Below are positions 1-7,321 of a stretch of DNA of 42,810 bases, in pieces. Source of the stretch: an uncultured Clostridia bacterium (GTDB taxonomy: Bacteria; Bacillota; Clostridia; Christensenellales; Borkfalkiaceae); assembly GCA_904419945.1 (NCBI GenBank), contig CAJFTM010000006.1:1-42810 (forward strand). The letters run 5' to 3'. The notes under the pieces are model-generated. The model had not been told where the DNA came from. It ran no database searches and was given only the letters and a program-made list of their open reading frames with translations. How positions within the stretch are numbered: the first letter of the stretch is position 1; each line of letters opens with the position of its first letter. A program made the position numbers and the translations under genes.

Positions 1-60
1 TGGCAGGCCAATAAAAAGCGCACTTGTGCGCAGCCAGTAAAGTTTAGGGTTATACCCGAA

Positions 61-89
61 AATGAAATACCCCGCGTTTCTACGCGGGG
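61..89 (-). terminator. terminator of tRNA-Glu
   Basis: On the minus strand a 7-bp stem (CCCCGCG/CGCGGGG, loop of 6) is followed by the T-rich stretch TATTTCATTTT. It lies just 3' of the tRNA gene. The remaining bases 1-60 show nothing I can assign. Confidence 0.75.
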
Positions 90-97
90 ATATTTAT

Positions 98-172
98 TGG
101 TAGCCCCATGGGGAATCGAACCCCAGTTTTCGCCGTGAGAGGGCGACGTCTTAACCGCTTGACCATGAGGCC
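98..172 (-). tRNA. tRNA-Glu (anticodon CTC)
   Basis: A 75-nt cloverleaf reads on the minus strand. The acceptor stem is GGCCTCA against TGGGGCT, the T-arm contains GGTTCGATTCC, and the anticodon stem TCGCC/GGCGA holds the loop CTCTCAC, which places CTC at positions 34-36 (codon GAG). The 3' CCA is encoded. The gene has its own promoter upstream and terminator downstream, so it appears to be monocistronic. Confidence 0.95.
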
Positions 173-192
173 ATAACCAAAATCGCTTAGCT

Positions 193-221
193 ATTATAAC
201 ACAAAAAAGTAACTTTGGCAA
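193..221 (-). promoter_or_regulatory. sigma-A promoter of tRNA-Glu
   Basis: On the minus strand TTGCCA (216-221) and TATAAT (193-198) are separated by 17 nt, about 20 nt upstream of the tRNA 5' end. Confidence 0.85.
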
Positions 222-319
222 GCCGTTTTTCGTGTTTTTTCAAAAAAATTTATGATTGGCCGGGCAGAGCCTCTGTTCCGATCTCCTGCCAAGCCTCTGT
301 GCGTTGCAGACTGTCAAAA

Positions 320-548
320 TAAAAAAGATCCGCCTGTGCCGCAGAACGAAAAAGTGTTAACCCGCTCTCGCAGGTGGGTGCGCCGCTGTACCGCTTCAGA
401 CTTTCCGTTACAAACAGACCTTGCCTATCGGTACAGACCATTTACCGGGCGCTCCCGTATTTCAACTGTGGATTAAGATAATTCGAACTCCGAACACCGC
501 AGACCTAATGTTATGCAATTGTTAGGGGGCTTCTATAAGTACCCTCCT
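320..548 (-). ncRNA. ssrS: candidate 6S RNA
   Basis: A transcript from the promoter at 555-582 would cover this gene-free region and stop at the U-run at 321-326. It can fold like 6S RNA. A long bulged closing stem pairs GGUCUGC (499-505) with GCGGAUC (327-333) and continues through GUGUU/GGCAC and CGGAG/UUCUG. A large central bubble follows. The apical arm starts with GGGaGCGCC/GGCGCaCCC, then CUGUACC/GGUACAG, and ends in a small hairpin. The folded core is about 180 nt, the usual 6S size. The 5' part up to about 548 may be a leader that is processed off. I found this by hand folding only. Another structured RNA, or a transcript leader, remains possible. Confidence 0.5.
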
Positions 549-554
549 TCTATT

Positions 555-582
555 ATTATACTCAAATTGCGCGATAAGGCAA
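555..582 (-). promoter_or_regulatory. sigma-A promoter of the candidate 6S RNA
   Basis: On the minus strand TTGCCT (577-582), a 16-nt spacer and TATAAT (555-560) form a strong promoter that reads into a region without a convincing protein gene. This is the main reason to expect an RNA gene here. Confidence 0.75.
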
Positions 583-587
583 GTATA

Positions 588-624
588 CGCGGCAATATTT
601 TCTGTGAAATATTTTCCAGCCGCG
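588..624. repeat. imperfect inverted repeat
   Basis: CGCGGC...GCCGCG encloses AATATTT...AAATATT with a 5-nt bulge. It lies between the 3' end of the pyridoxal kinase gene and the ncRNA promoter. Neither side has a clear U-run, so it may end kinase transcription weakly or simply protect the mRNA end. Confidence 0.4.
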
Positions 625-689
625 TAAAAATATAGAGAGACGGCGTGCCGAATGCGCGCAGTAACGCCGGCGCCCGGCCGCTTCGCGCT

Positions 690-1550
690 TCAGCCCTCGC
701 GCACGGCCTTGTCCAGCGCCAGCAAATACCCGAGCATCTGGCTCTCCGAGTTGAGCCCGTAGCGCGCCTCCGTTCCGTCGAGCGCCGTTTGTTTGATGGA
801 ATTTTTAGTAAATTCCGCCGCGATGGCGACGGCCCGGTCGGTATGTACTCCGCGCGCGAGGCAGCCGACCAGGGCGCTCGCGTAAACGTCGCCCGATCCG
901 TGGAAGGAGCCTTCGATCTTTTCCGTTTCATAGCTGCGGATCTTTCCGTCGTCGCCGGTGTAAAAGACGGCGGTATGAAGAACTTTTTCTCCGCCTTCGG
1001 TGCGCGTCACGTCGCACCCGGTGATCGAGGGGCGCGGGCAGAGCGCGGCGAGTTTTTCGAGGATGCGCGCATACCGGTCTTCCGTCGCCGCGGCGTAATC
1101 CGTGCCTGTCAGGAAGCAGGCTTCCGTCAGGTTGGGCACGATGATATCCGCTTCGCGGCAGAGCCCCTTCATTTCATCGACAAAATGTTGGTCAAAGTGC
1201 GTATAGAGGATGCCGTTATCGCCCATGACGGGGTCTACGACCATCAGTCCGCCCTCTTTCAGGAGGCTGCGCTTGGCCGATTTGACCATTTCGATCTGAT
1301 CGATGCTGCCGAGGTAACCGCTGATGATGATGTCGTACTGCAAACCGAGGCTCTTCCAGTGTGCGATGATGGCGGGGATGTCCTCGCTCAGGTCGCGGAA
1401 GGTATACCCCCGGAATCCGCCCGTATGGGTGGAGAGGATGGCGGTCGGCAAAATATCGCACGTCACGCCCGAAGCGGAAATGATGGGCAGGGCGACGGTG
1501 AGGGAACATTTTCCCACGCAGGAAATATCGTTGATGGCAAGAACGCGCAT
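690..1550 (-). CDS. pyridoxal/pyridoxamine kinase (PdxK/PdxY type)
   Basis: The 286-aa cytosolic protein phosphorylates B6 vitamers (pyridoxal, pyridoxamine or pyridoxine) with ATP in PLP salvage. The N-terminus MRVLAINDISCVGKCSL is typical of this ribokinase-fold family. Further family features are the LSTHTGGF block, VDPVMGDNG in the ATP/Mg region, IIVPNLTEACFLTG, and the GSFHGSGDVYASALV block, which carries the anion hole and the catalytic Asp. The start at 1550 is preferred over the in-frame ATG at 1568 because the sequence AAAGGAG lies between the two and serves as the ribosome binding site at good spacing. The gene stands alone, divergent from the SDR gene, behind a consensus promoter. 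The exact vitamer preference cannot be read from sequence. Confidence 0.9.
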   Translation of the reverse strand: MRVLAINDISCVGKCSLTVALPIISASGVTCDILPTAILSTHTGGFRGYTFRDLSEDIPAIIAHWKSLGLQYDIIISGYLGSIDQIEMVKSAKRSLLKEGGLMVVDPVMGDNGILYTHFDQHFVDEMKGLCREADIIVPNLTEACFLTGTDYAAATEDRYARILEKLAALCPRPSITGCDVTRTEGGEKVLHTAVFYTGDDGKIRSYETEKIEGSFHGSGDVYASALVGCLARGVHTDRAVAIAAEFTKNSIKQTALDGTEARYGLNSESQMLGYLLALDKAVREG

Positions 1551-1581
1551 GTTGATTGCTCCTTTCAAAATTTATTGTTTC

Positions 1582-1610
1582 ATTATAGGTCGTGCCGTTG
1601 CGGCTGTCAA
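1582..1610 (-). promoter_or_regulatory. consensus sigma-A promoter of the pyridoxal kinase
   Basis: On the minus strand a perfect TTGACA (1605-1610), a 17-nt spacer and a perfect TATAAT (1582-1587) lie about 30 nt upstream of the start codon. Confidence 0.9.
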
Positions 1611-1703
1611 GCGTTCGCGCGCCGATTCGCATTTTTTAACGGGAGTTTTTTCTATGGCTATCGGGATCATCGAAAACTCGCCCGTCCAAAATTGGCTGCA
1701 CAC

Positions 1704-1732
1704 TTTACTTTGTCCGCCGTTTATGGTACAAT
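1704..1732 (+). promoter_or_regulatory. promoter of the SDR gene
   Basis: TTTACT (1704-1709), a 17-nt spacer and TACAAT (1727-1732). The expected transcription start near 1739 lies only a few bases before the ATG at 1743, so this mRNA may be almost leaderless. Confidence 0.6.
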
Positions 1733-1742
1733 ACAAATACGT

Positions 1743-2552
1743 ATGGAAAAATCGGCGGCGGTAAAGGAAAATTGCACGATGATCACGGGTGCGACGGGCG
1801 GCATCGGCCGAGCGTTTGCCTTTGCGTGTGCGGGCGAGGGCCCCCTCTTTTTGACCGGCCGCAGTGCAGAAAAGCTGGCGGCTCTGCGGGACGAGCTTGC
1901 GCGGCGCTTCCCTCGCTGCGCGGTAGACAGTTATGCCTGTGATCTGACAGACGAGGGCAGCCGCGAGCGGATGTTTGCCTATATCGAGGCGCAGGGGCAT
2001 CGGTTTGCCCGCCTTTGCAATGTCGCCGGGGCGGATATTCAAAAGGCGTTCGCGCGCTATACGCGCGAAAAGGTCGCCTTTCAGTGCCGCATCGATTTCG
2101 AGGCGGCGCTGTGCGTCACGCACTTCGTCCTTGCGCATCGCGCCGAGGCGCTGGAGATCGTCACGATCGGTTCCATTTCCGGCGTCTATCCCATGCCGTA
2201 TTTCGCCCTGTACAGCGCGGCCAAAGGCGCGCTCGAGAGTTTTTTCTCCTCTCTGCGCGAGGAGCTGCGGGGGAGCGGCGTAAAGGTGACGACGGTCGAG
2301 CCGGGCGGCGTCTATACCAGGCCGGACATCTGCCGCATGATCGAGGGGCAGGGGCTTTGGGGCAGGCTTTCCGCCAAGTCGCCCGCCTTTATTGCGGAAA
2401 GGAGCTTGCGCGCCGTGCGCAAAAATAAGCGGGTGTACCGCCCCGGCTTTTGGAATAAATGCATCGCCGTGGTGCCGCGTATCCTGCCGCTGTCTGTGCG
2501 GATGCGCTTTATCGCGCGCCGCTGGAGCAAGCTCGAAAAAGACGCCTTTTGA
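1743..2552 (+). CDS. short-chain dehydrogenase/reductase
   Basis: The 269-aa protein has a Rossmann fold. Near the N-terminus is the nucleotide-binding motif TGATGGIG, followed by CDLTD, then NVAGA (the NAG block), the catalytic Ser in IGSISGVYPMP, and Tyr/Lys in YSAAKGA. The PGGVYT block follows. The layout fits classical NAD(P)H-dependent SDRs of the DltE/YqjQ kind. The substrate is unknown. The start is uncertain: ATG 1743 keeps the first beta strand intact but has no Shine-Dalgarno sequence, while ATG 1779 has AAAGGA about 10 nt upstream but would begin right at the glycine motif. The methyltransferase gene follows after 37 nt in the same direction and may share the transcript. Confidence 0.85.
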   Translation: MEKSAAVKENCTMITGATGGIGRAFAFACAGEGPLFLTGRSAEKLAALRDELARRFPRCAVDSYACDLTDEGSRERMFAYIEAQGHRFARLCNVAGADIQKAFARYTREKVAFQCRIDFEAALCVTHFVLAHRAEALEIVTIGSISGVYPMPYFALYSAAKGALESFFSSLREELRGSGVKVTTVEPGGVYTRPDICRMIEGQGLWGRLSAKSPAFIAERSLRAVRKNKRVYRPGFWNKCIAVVPRILPLSVRMRFIARRWSKLEKDAF

Positions 2553-2589
2553 TCGGCTTCCGGTTTTGTTATTGGGGAGGGGAAAGGGT

Positions 2590-3264
2590 ATGAGCGGTGA
2601 TCGGCCTGCTTTGCATTCCGGCGGGTATGACAGGATGATCCGGCAAACGATCCCGTTCTATGATGAATTTTTTGATCAAATCATAGAATTGGTGAACGTT
2701 TTAAAAACCTCTGCCGTAAAGTGGCTCGATATCGGCTGCGGAACGGGAAGGATGGGGAGCGCCGCGTTGGAAGGGGTAGAGCTGGAAAAATTTGTTTTTT
2801 GTGACGTTTCCGGCGAAATGATCCAAGCTGCGCGGGAGCGCTTTTTGGATCGCCCCGCTGCGGAGTTTCTCGTTTGCGATGCGCGGGATCTGGAGTTTGT
2901 AAACGAATTTGATGTGATCACGGCCATCCAGGTAAATCACTATTTGCGTGGCGACGGGCGGAAAAACTGCCTCGAAAGATGCTACCGGGCATTAAAAAAG
3001 GGCGGCGTGTTGATCAGTTTTGAAAACTTTGCTCCCTTTACCGATGCGGGAAGGGCCGCTTATTTGGAAAAATGGAAAAGGTATCAGAGAAAACAGGGGA
3101 AGAGCCTTGAAGAAAGCGCAAAGCATATCGAACGGTACGGGAGAGAATACTTTCCGATCACGGTCGAGGAACATCTCTCGCTGCTGCGTGGCTGCGGATT
3201 TGCATCCGTTGAGATATTGTGGCTTTCGAATATGCAGGCCGGATTTTGGGGGATAAAGGAGTAA
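2590..3264 (+). CDS. class I SAM-dependent methyltransferase
   Basis: The 224-aa protein has the SAM-binding motif I WLDIGCGTGRMG near residue 50, an acidic residue at the end of beta 2 (FCDVSGEMI), a VCDARDLEF motif II region, and a YRALKKGGVLISFENF motif IV/V region. This is the common Methyltransf_11/25 fold. The acceptor is unknown. The start is set by GGGGAGGGG 7 nt upstream of ATG 2590. It lies between an SDR gene and glpK, so context gives no clear pathway. Confidence 0.85.
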   Translation: MSGDRPALHSGGYDRMIRQTIPFYDEFFDQIIELVNVLKTSAVKWLDIGCGTGRMGSAALEGVELEKFVFCDVSGEMIQAARERFLDRPAAEFLVCDARDLEFVNEFDVITAIQVNHYLRGDGRKNCLERCYRALKKGGVLISFENFAPFTDAGRAAYLEKWKRYQRKQGKSLEESAKHIERYGREYFPITVEEHLSLLRGCGFASVEILWLSNMQAGFWGIKE

Positions 3265-3272
3265 ACATTCCG

Positions 3273-3300
3273 TTTTGCAGAGTACTCTGTATGACAGAAT
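3273..3300 (+). promoter_or_regulatory. recurrent AGAGTAYTCT promoter-like element, copy at glpK
   Basis: This copy reads TTTTGCAGAGTACTCTG, then 5 nt, then CAGAAT. The core AGAGTACTCT is a perfect palindrome. The same 28-nt layout occurs upstream of dfrA, the ABC operon and aspS. The CAKAAT block could be a -10 box with TTTTG near -35, which would place the palindrome in the spacer as an operator. Confidence 0.6.
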
Positions 3301-3341
3301 GGATGTTTTTTGTAAGAAACGCCGAAGGAGGGGGAGGGAAA

Positions 3342-4829
3342 ATGCGAGTGATCGCAGCTTTTGATCAGGGGACGACCAGTTCCCGGACGATATTGTTTGA
3401 CGGGCGGGGGAAAGTCGTTGCCAAGGCGATGCGCGAATTCCGCCAGATCTATCCCCGTCCCGGCTGGGTCGAGCACGATCCGCGCGACATCTTGGCTTCG
3501 CAGCTCGATTCTTTTCGTGCGGCCCTGCGAGAGGGAGGCGTTTCACCGTCAGACGTCGCCGCGATCGGCATCGCCAACCAGCGCGAGACTGTGCTCGTAT
3601 GGGATCGGTTTACGGGTAAGCCGGTCTATAATGCGATCGTCTGGCAGTGCCGCCGCACTTCCGCTTTTTGTGAAGGGATCAAGGAGAAATACGGTGACTT
3701 TGTCTATGCGCGGACGGGCCTGAACGTCGATGCCTATTTTTCCGCCTCCAAGATCCGCTGGATCCTCGACAATGTGCCCTTTGCGCGCAGCCGCGCGGAG
3801 GCGGGGGATCTGCTGTTCGGCACCGTCGACACCTATCTCCTCTGGCATCTGACGGGCGGCAGGGTCCATGCGACCGATTATACTAATGCTTCCCGTACCA
3901 TGCTCTTCAATATCCATACCCTCGCTTGGGATGATGAACTGTGCGAGATCTTCGGGATTCCGCAGTGCATGCTTCCGCAGGTCTTTCCTTCGGGGGCGGA
4001 ATACGGTATGGTCGCCTCCGATCTGTTGGGGGCGGAGATCCCCGTTCGTGCATTGGTCGGCGATCAGCAGGCGGCGCTGTTCGGTCAACTCTGCGTGCGC
4101 GAGGGCGACGTTAAGAATACATACGGGACGGGCTGTTTTCTCCTGATGAATACGGGGGATCGGGCGGTCATCTCCCGCAACGGCCTGCTCACCACGCTGA
4201 CGGCTTCGCTCGGCAAGCCCAGCTATGCGCTCGAAGGGAGCGTGTTTGTCGCAGGGGCGGTGGTGCAATGGCTACGCGACGGGCTGGGGGTTATCGATAC
4301 GGCGGCAGAATCGGAGCGAGTCGCCCTCTCCGTACCGGACACGGGAGGGGTCACCGTCGTTCCCGCCTTTGTCGGGCTGGGTGCGCCGCACTGGGATTCG
4401 GAGTGCCGAGGCACCATCGGCGGCATCACCCGCGGAACGACGGCTGCGCACATCGTTCGCGCTGCGCTCGAGTCCGTCGCTCTGCAGACCTTTGACGTCG
4501 TGCATGCGATGGAGCAGGATCGCCGCGCCGTGCTGTCCCGCCTGTGTGTGGACGGCGGCATGAGTGCGAACAATTTTCTCATGCAGTTTCAGGCGGACAT
4601 CCTCGGTGCAGAAGTCGTGCGCCCCGCCGTACAGGAGACGACGGCGCTCGGCGCCGCCTATCTCGCGGGGCTTGCGAGCGGGTATTATCGGGATATCGAA
4701 AGTTTGCAGGACGGTGTGGACGCGGCGACCGTCTTTGTCCCGCGCATGGAGGATGCCGCGCGCGCGGAAAAACTGCGCGTTTGGGAAGAGGCGCTCGGCC
4801 GCGCGATGTATCGGGCGCCGCTGCGTTGA
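3342..4829 (+). CDS. glpK: glycerol kinase
   Basis: The 495-aa cytosolic enzyme forms glycerol-3-phosphate from glycerol and ATP. It has full family length and the FGGY-kinase landmarks: AAFDQGTTSSR (phosphate 1), a PGWVEHDP block, IGIANQRET, AIVWQCRRTS, and a glycerol-binding region ending in SASKIRWILD. Further on are DTYLLWHLTGG, TNASRTMLFNI, LVGDQQAALFGQ, NTYGTGCFLLMNTG (phosphate 2), LGAPHWD, and DGGMSANNFLMQFQADIL with TALGAAYLAG (adenosine). The start at ATG 3342 follows GGAGGGGGAGGG. No glpF or glpD is adjacent. Confidence 0.97.
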   Translation: MRVIAAFDQGTTSSRTILFDGRGKVVAKAMREFRQIYPRPGWVEHDPRDILASQLDSFRAALREGGVSPSDVAAIGIANQRETVLVWDRFTGKPVYNAIVWQCRRTSAFCEGIKEKYGDFVYARTGLNVDAYFSASKIRWILDNVPFARSRAEAGDLLFGTVDTYLLWHLTGGRVHATDYTNASRTMLFNIHTLAWDDELCEIFGIPQCMLPQVFPSGAEYGMVASDLLGAEIPVRALVGDQQAALFGQLCVREGDVKNTYGTGCFLLMNTGDRAVISRNGLLTTLTASLGKPSYALEGSVFVAGAVVQWLRDGLGVIDTAAESERVALSVPDTGGVTVVPAFVGLGAPHWDSECRGTIGGITRGTTAAHIVRAALESVALQTFDVVHAMEQDRRAVLSRLCVDGGMSANNFLMQFQADILGAEVVRPAVQETTALGAAYLAGLASGYYRDIESLQDGVDAATVFVPRMEDAARAEKLRVWEEALGRAMYRAPLR

Positions 4830-4841
4830 TCGCAAAGAGAA

Positions 4842-4858
4842 AGGCGCGCCGCGCCTTA
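4842..4858. repeat. GC palindrome between glpK and thyA
   Basis: AAGGCGCG/CGCGCCTT is an 8-bp stem around a single C in the 54-nt gap. No U-run follows on the plus strand, so it is not a proper terminator. It could be an mRNA-processing hairpin shortly before the thyA ribosome binding site. Confidence 0.35.
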
Positions 4859-4883
4859 AAACAATACAGCCAAGGAGGGCGCT

Positions 4884-5711
4884 ATGAGCAGAGCGGACGA
4901 AATATTTATTCAAAACTGCAGGGATATTTTAGAGAACGGCACTTGGGATACCGACAGGGAGGTCCGCCCGCGCTGGGCGGACGGCACGCCCGCGCATACC
5001 ATCAAAAAATTTGGGCAAATCTCCCGTTACGATTTGCGCGAGGAGTTTCCCATCCTCACCATCCGCCGTACCTATCTGAAGTCGGCGATCGACGAGATCC
5101 TCTGGATCTGGCAAAAAAAGAGCAACAACATCCGCGATCTGTCCTCGCATATATGGGACAGCTGGGCGGATGAGAGCGGTTCGATCGGCAAAGCATACGG
5201 CTACCAGTTGGGCATCAAATATCAGTTCCCGGAAGGGGAATTCGATCAGGTGGATAAAGTGCTGTATGATTTGAAAAACAATCCCGCCAGCCGGCGCATC
5301 ATCGCGCATATGTATAACGTCGCAGATCTCAAAGACATGCACTTATACCCCTGTGCCTATTCAATGACCTTCAACGTCACGGGCAACACTCTCAATGCGG
5401 TGCTCAATCAGCGCAGCCAGGATATGCTCGCGGCGAGCAACTGGAACGTCGTGCAGTACAGCATCCTGCTCCTGATGTTTGCCCGTGCGGCTGGGCTGGA
5501 GGCAGGTGAGCTCGTCCATGTCGTTGCGGACGCGCATATCTATGACCGCCATGTTCCCATCATCGAAAAGATCCTGCAAAATCCGCGCCATGCGGCGCCG
5601 AAGCTGGAGGTGGACGATGTGACCGATTTTTACGCCTTCACGAAGGACAGCTTCCGCCTGATCGGTTATCAGTGCACGGAGCTGGACGAAAAGATCCCCG
5701 TAGCCGTCTGA
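4884..5711 (+). CDS. thyA: thymidylate synthase
   Basis: The 275-aa enzyme makes dTMP from dUMP using 5,10-methylene-THF. The nucleophilic Cys lies in LYPCAYSM, followed by LNQRSQDM (phosphate contact), NVVQYSILL (the folate/dUMP Asn region) and VADAHIYDRH, in the order expected for ThyA. The usual His after the catalytic Cys is Ala here, within a PCAY form. AAGGAGG precedes the ATG by about 7 nt. dfrA follows after 57 nt, which regenerates THF from the DHF produced here. The dCMP deaminase at 17.5 kb can supply dUMP. Confidence 0.95.
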   Translation: MSRADEIFIQNCRDILENGTWDTDREVRPRWADGTPAHTIKKFGQISRYDLREEFPILTIRRTYLKSAIDEILWIWQKKSNNIRDLSSHIWDSWADESGSIGKAYGYQLGIKYQFPEGEFDQVDKVLYDLKNNPASRRIIAHMYNVADLKDMHLYPCAYSMTFNVTGNTLNAVLNQRSQDMLAASNWNVVQYSILLLMFARAAGLEAGELVHVVADAHIYDRHVPIIEKILQNPRHAAPKLEVDDVTDFYAFTKDSFRLIGYQCTELDEKIPVAV

Positions 5712-5718
5712 AATTTAA

Positions 5719-5746
5719 TTTTGCAAAGTATTTTGTGTGGCATAAT
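5719..5746 (+). promoter_or_regulatory. recurrent promoter-like element, copy at dfrA
   Basis: This copy reads TTTTGCAAAGTATTTTG, then TGTGG, then CATAAT. It has the same 17-5-6 layout as the copies at 3273, 7172 and 12181. It sits between thyA and dfrA, so dfrA may have its own promoter. Confidence 0.6.
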
Positions 5747-5768
5747 ATCATAAAAAGGAGAAAACAAA

Positions 5769-6275
5769 ATGCGAGCGATCGTCGTAGTCGATCGAAAATG
5801 GGGTATCGGGAAGGGGAACGATCTTCTTTTCCGCCTGCCCGCAGACATGAAGCACTTTAAGGAGACGACGGTCGGCAAAGTCGTCCTGATGGGCAGCAAT
5901 ACGCTGCTCTCCTTTCCCGGCGGTCGGCCGCTCAAGGACCGCACCAACATCGTGCTTTGGCCGGACGGCCCGCAGAGGGAGGATTGTACCGTCGTCCGTT
6001 CGCTGGGCGAGCTGTTCGGGGCGGTCGCGCCGTATCCGGCAGATGCGGTGTTCGTCGTGGGCGGGGCGATGCTGTACCGCACCCTCCTCCCGTATTGCAG
6101 TGAGGTGATCGTGACCAAAGTGGATGCCGACGGCGGCGCCGAGGTCTTTTTTGAAGATCTGGATTCTCTGCCGAACTGGTCATGCGTCGTGGAGGGGGAA
6201 CCGCTCGAAACAAACGGGTTTTCCATTCGTTTCTGCACGTATCGCAACAGTGCGGTCCGCTGTTATGGCAGCTGA
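5769..6275 (+). CDS. dfrA: dihydrofolate reductase
   Basis: The 168-aa enzyme reduces DHF to THF with NADPH. The N-terminal strand MRAIVVVDRKWGIGKGND, the catalytic Asp in LPADMKHF, the VVLMGSNTLLSFPGGRPL cofactor region, and VFVVGGAMLYRTLL with its Gly-Gly are all typical of DHFR. AAGGAG lies 9 nt before the ATG. The pairing with thyA is functional because ThyA consumes methylene-THF and releases DHF. The 192 nt between dfrA and the next gene contain a 7-bp CCGCCGG/CCGGCGG hairpin without a U-run. Confidence 0.95.
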   Translation: MRAIVVVDRKWGIGKGNDLLFRLPADMKHFKETTVGKVVLMGSNTLLSFPGGRPLKDRTNIVLWPDGPQREDCTVVRSLGELFGAVAPYPADAVFVVGGAMLYRTLLPYCSEVIVTKVDADGGAEVFFEDLDSLPNWSCVVEGEPLETNGFSIRFCTYRNSAVRCYGS

Positions 6276-6450
6276 GTGCGGCGAAGCGGATGCCGCGTGA
6301 AAGGGTGTGATTGCTGAACGGATGCCGCCGGGGCGGGCAAGCGATCCGGCGGGAAAAGGCCTTGCCGCATCCGCAGCATTTTCGATCGAGCAGGGCTTTT
6401 TTCTCCCGTCTTAATAAAAAATTTACATTTTTGAATTATACTGTCGTCTG

Positions 6451-6462
6451 AAAGGGGGGGGG
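6451..6462 (+). promoter_or_regulatory. poly-G ribosome binding site of the response regulator
   Basis: AAA is followed by nine G residues, 5 nt before the ATG at 6468. Any register of the tract can pair with the 16S tail as GGGG or AGGGG. Length changes in the run would shift the spacing to the start codon. Confidence 0.6.
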
Positions 6463-6467
6463 TAGCC

Positions 6468-7139
6468 ATGAAGACGATTGCGATCGTAGAAGACGACATC
6501 TACATTGCCGGTATGCTGGCGGAACTTTTGGGCGCAAACGGCTATCGCACGGTGCGCGCAGCTACCGGCACGGAGGCTCTGCTGCGCATCGAGGAAGAAC
6601 ATCCGGACCTCGTCATTCTCGACCTGATGCTTCCCGGGCTGAACGGGGAGGAGGTCCTTCGCCGTATCGGCGGGCGCTGCCCCGTCATCATCCTTTCTGC
6701 CAAGACGGATGTCCGCGGCAAGGTGGCAAATCTCAATGCGGGGGCTGTCGACTATATCACGAAACCATTCGATAACGACGAGTTGCTGGCCCGCATCGGC
6801 GTGCAGCTGCGCGGCCGGGTACAGACCTCGCGCATCTCGCTGGGTGGGATCACGATGGATCTGGATACCTTTGCTGTGGAGGCGGCGGGGCATTCCGTCC
6901 GCCTGACCCGCACAGAGTTTGCCATTCTGCGCGCTTTCCTCGAGAATCCGAAAAAGGTCTTTTCCCGCTCTTCTCTTCTCGAATCCATCGAAAATACCGT
7001 GCCGGACGGGGAGGAGTCTTCCGTCAGCGTGCATATCAGCAACCTTCGCAAAAAGCTGGAAGAGGCTTCCGGGAACAATTACATCGAAACAGTATGGGGC
7101 ATTGGGTTTCGTTTCGATCCAAAGCGCCTCGTTCCCTGA
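6468..7139 (+). CDS. OmpR/PhoB-family response regulator
   Basis: The 223-aa protein has a receiver domain with the acidic pocket VEDD (residues 7-10), phosphoacceptor D52 in VILDLMLPG, the Ser of ILSAKTD and the Lys of DYITKPFD. A winged-helix DNA-binding domain follows, with LTRTEFAILRAF, VFSRSSLLESI, SVSVHISNLRKKL and a C-terminal ETVWGIGFRF. It is a DNA-binding regulator, probably partnered with the kinase at 11.2 kb, because four transporter genes lie between the two and no other kinase is near. A strong terminator follows, so it is transcribed apart from the transporter genes. Confidence 0.93.
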   Translation: MKTIAIVEDDIYIAGMLAELLGANGYRTVRAATGTEALLRIEEEHPDLVILDLMLPGLNGEEVLRRIGGRCPVIILSAKTDVRGKVANLNAGAVDYITKPFDNDELLARIGVQLRGRVQTSRISLGGITMDLDTFAVEAAGHSVRLTRTEFAILRAFLENPKKVFSRSSLLESIENTVPDGEESSVSVHISNLRKKLEEASGNNYIETVWGIGFRFDPKRLVP

Positions 7140-7145
7140 CCTATG

Positions 7146-7175
7146 CCGGGCACGGTTGCCCGGTTTTTCTTTTTT
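7146..7175 (+). terminator. terminator of the response regulator
   Basis: CCGGGCA/TGCCCGG with loop CGGT is followed by TTTTTCTTTTTT. It abuts the next promoter-like element, and the two overlap at the T-tract. Confidence 0.92.
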
Positions 7176-7199
7176 GTAGAGTATTCTGCCTGGCATAAT
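7172..7199 (+). promoter_or_regulatory. recurrent promoter-like element, copy at the ABC operon
   Basis: This copy reads TTTTGTAGAGTATTCTG, then CCTGG, then CATAAT. It lies about 120 nt before the first transporter gene, directly after the regulator's terminator. Confidence 0.6.
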
Positions 7200-7321
7200 T
7201 TAAGAAAATAGGATAAACAGGGTATCGTTCCGGATTTTCCGATTTCTTTGAACAAAATTTATAAATTTTTAAAACTTTTGCGCTAAACTCAGGCCGTAAA
7301 CGAAAAGCGGGAGGAAAAGGA

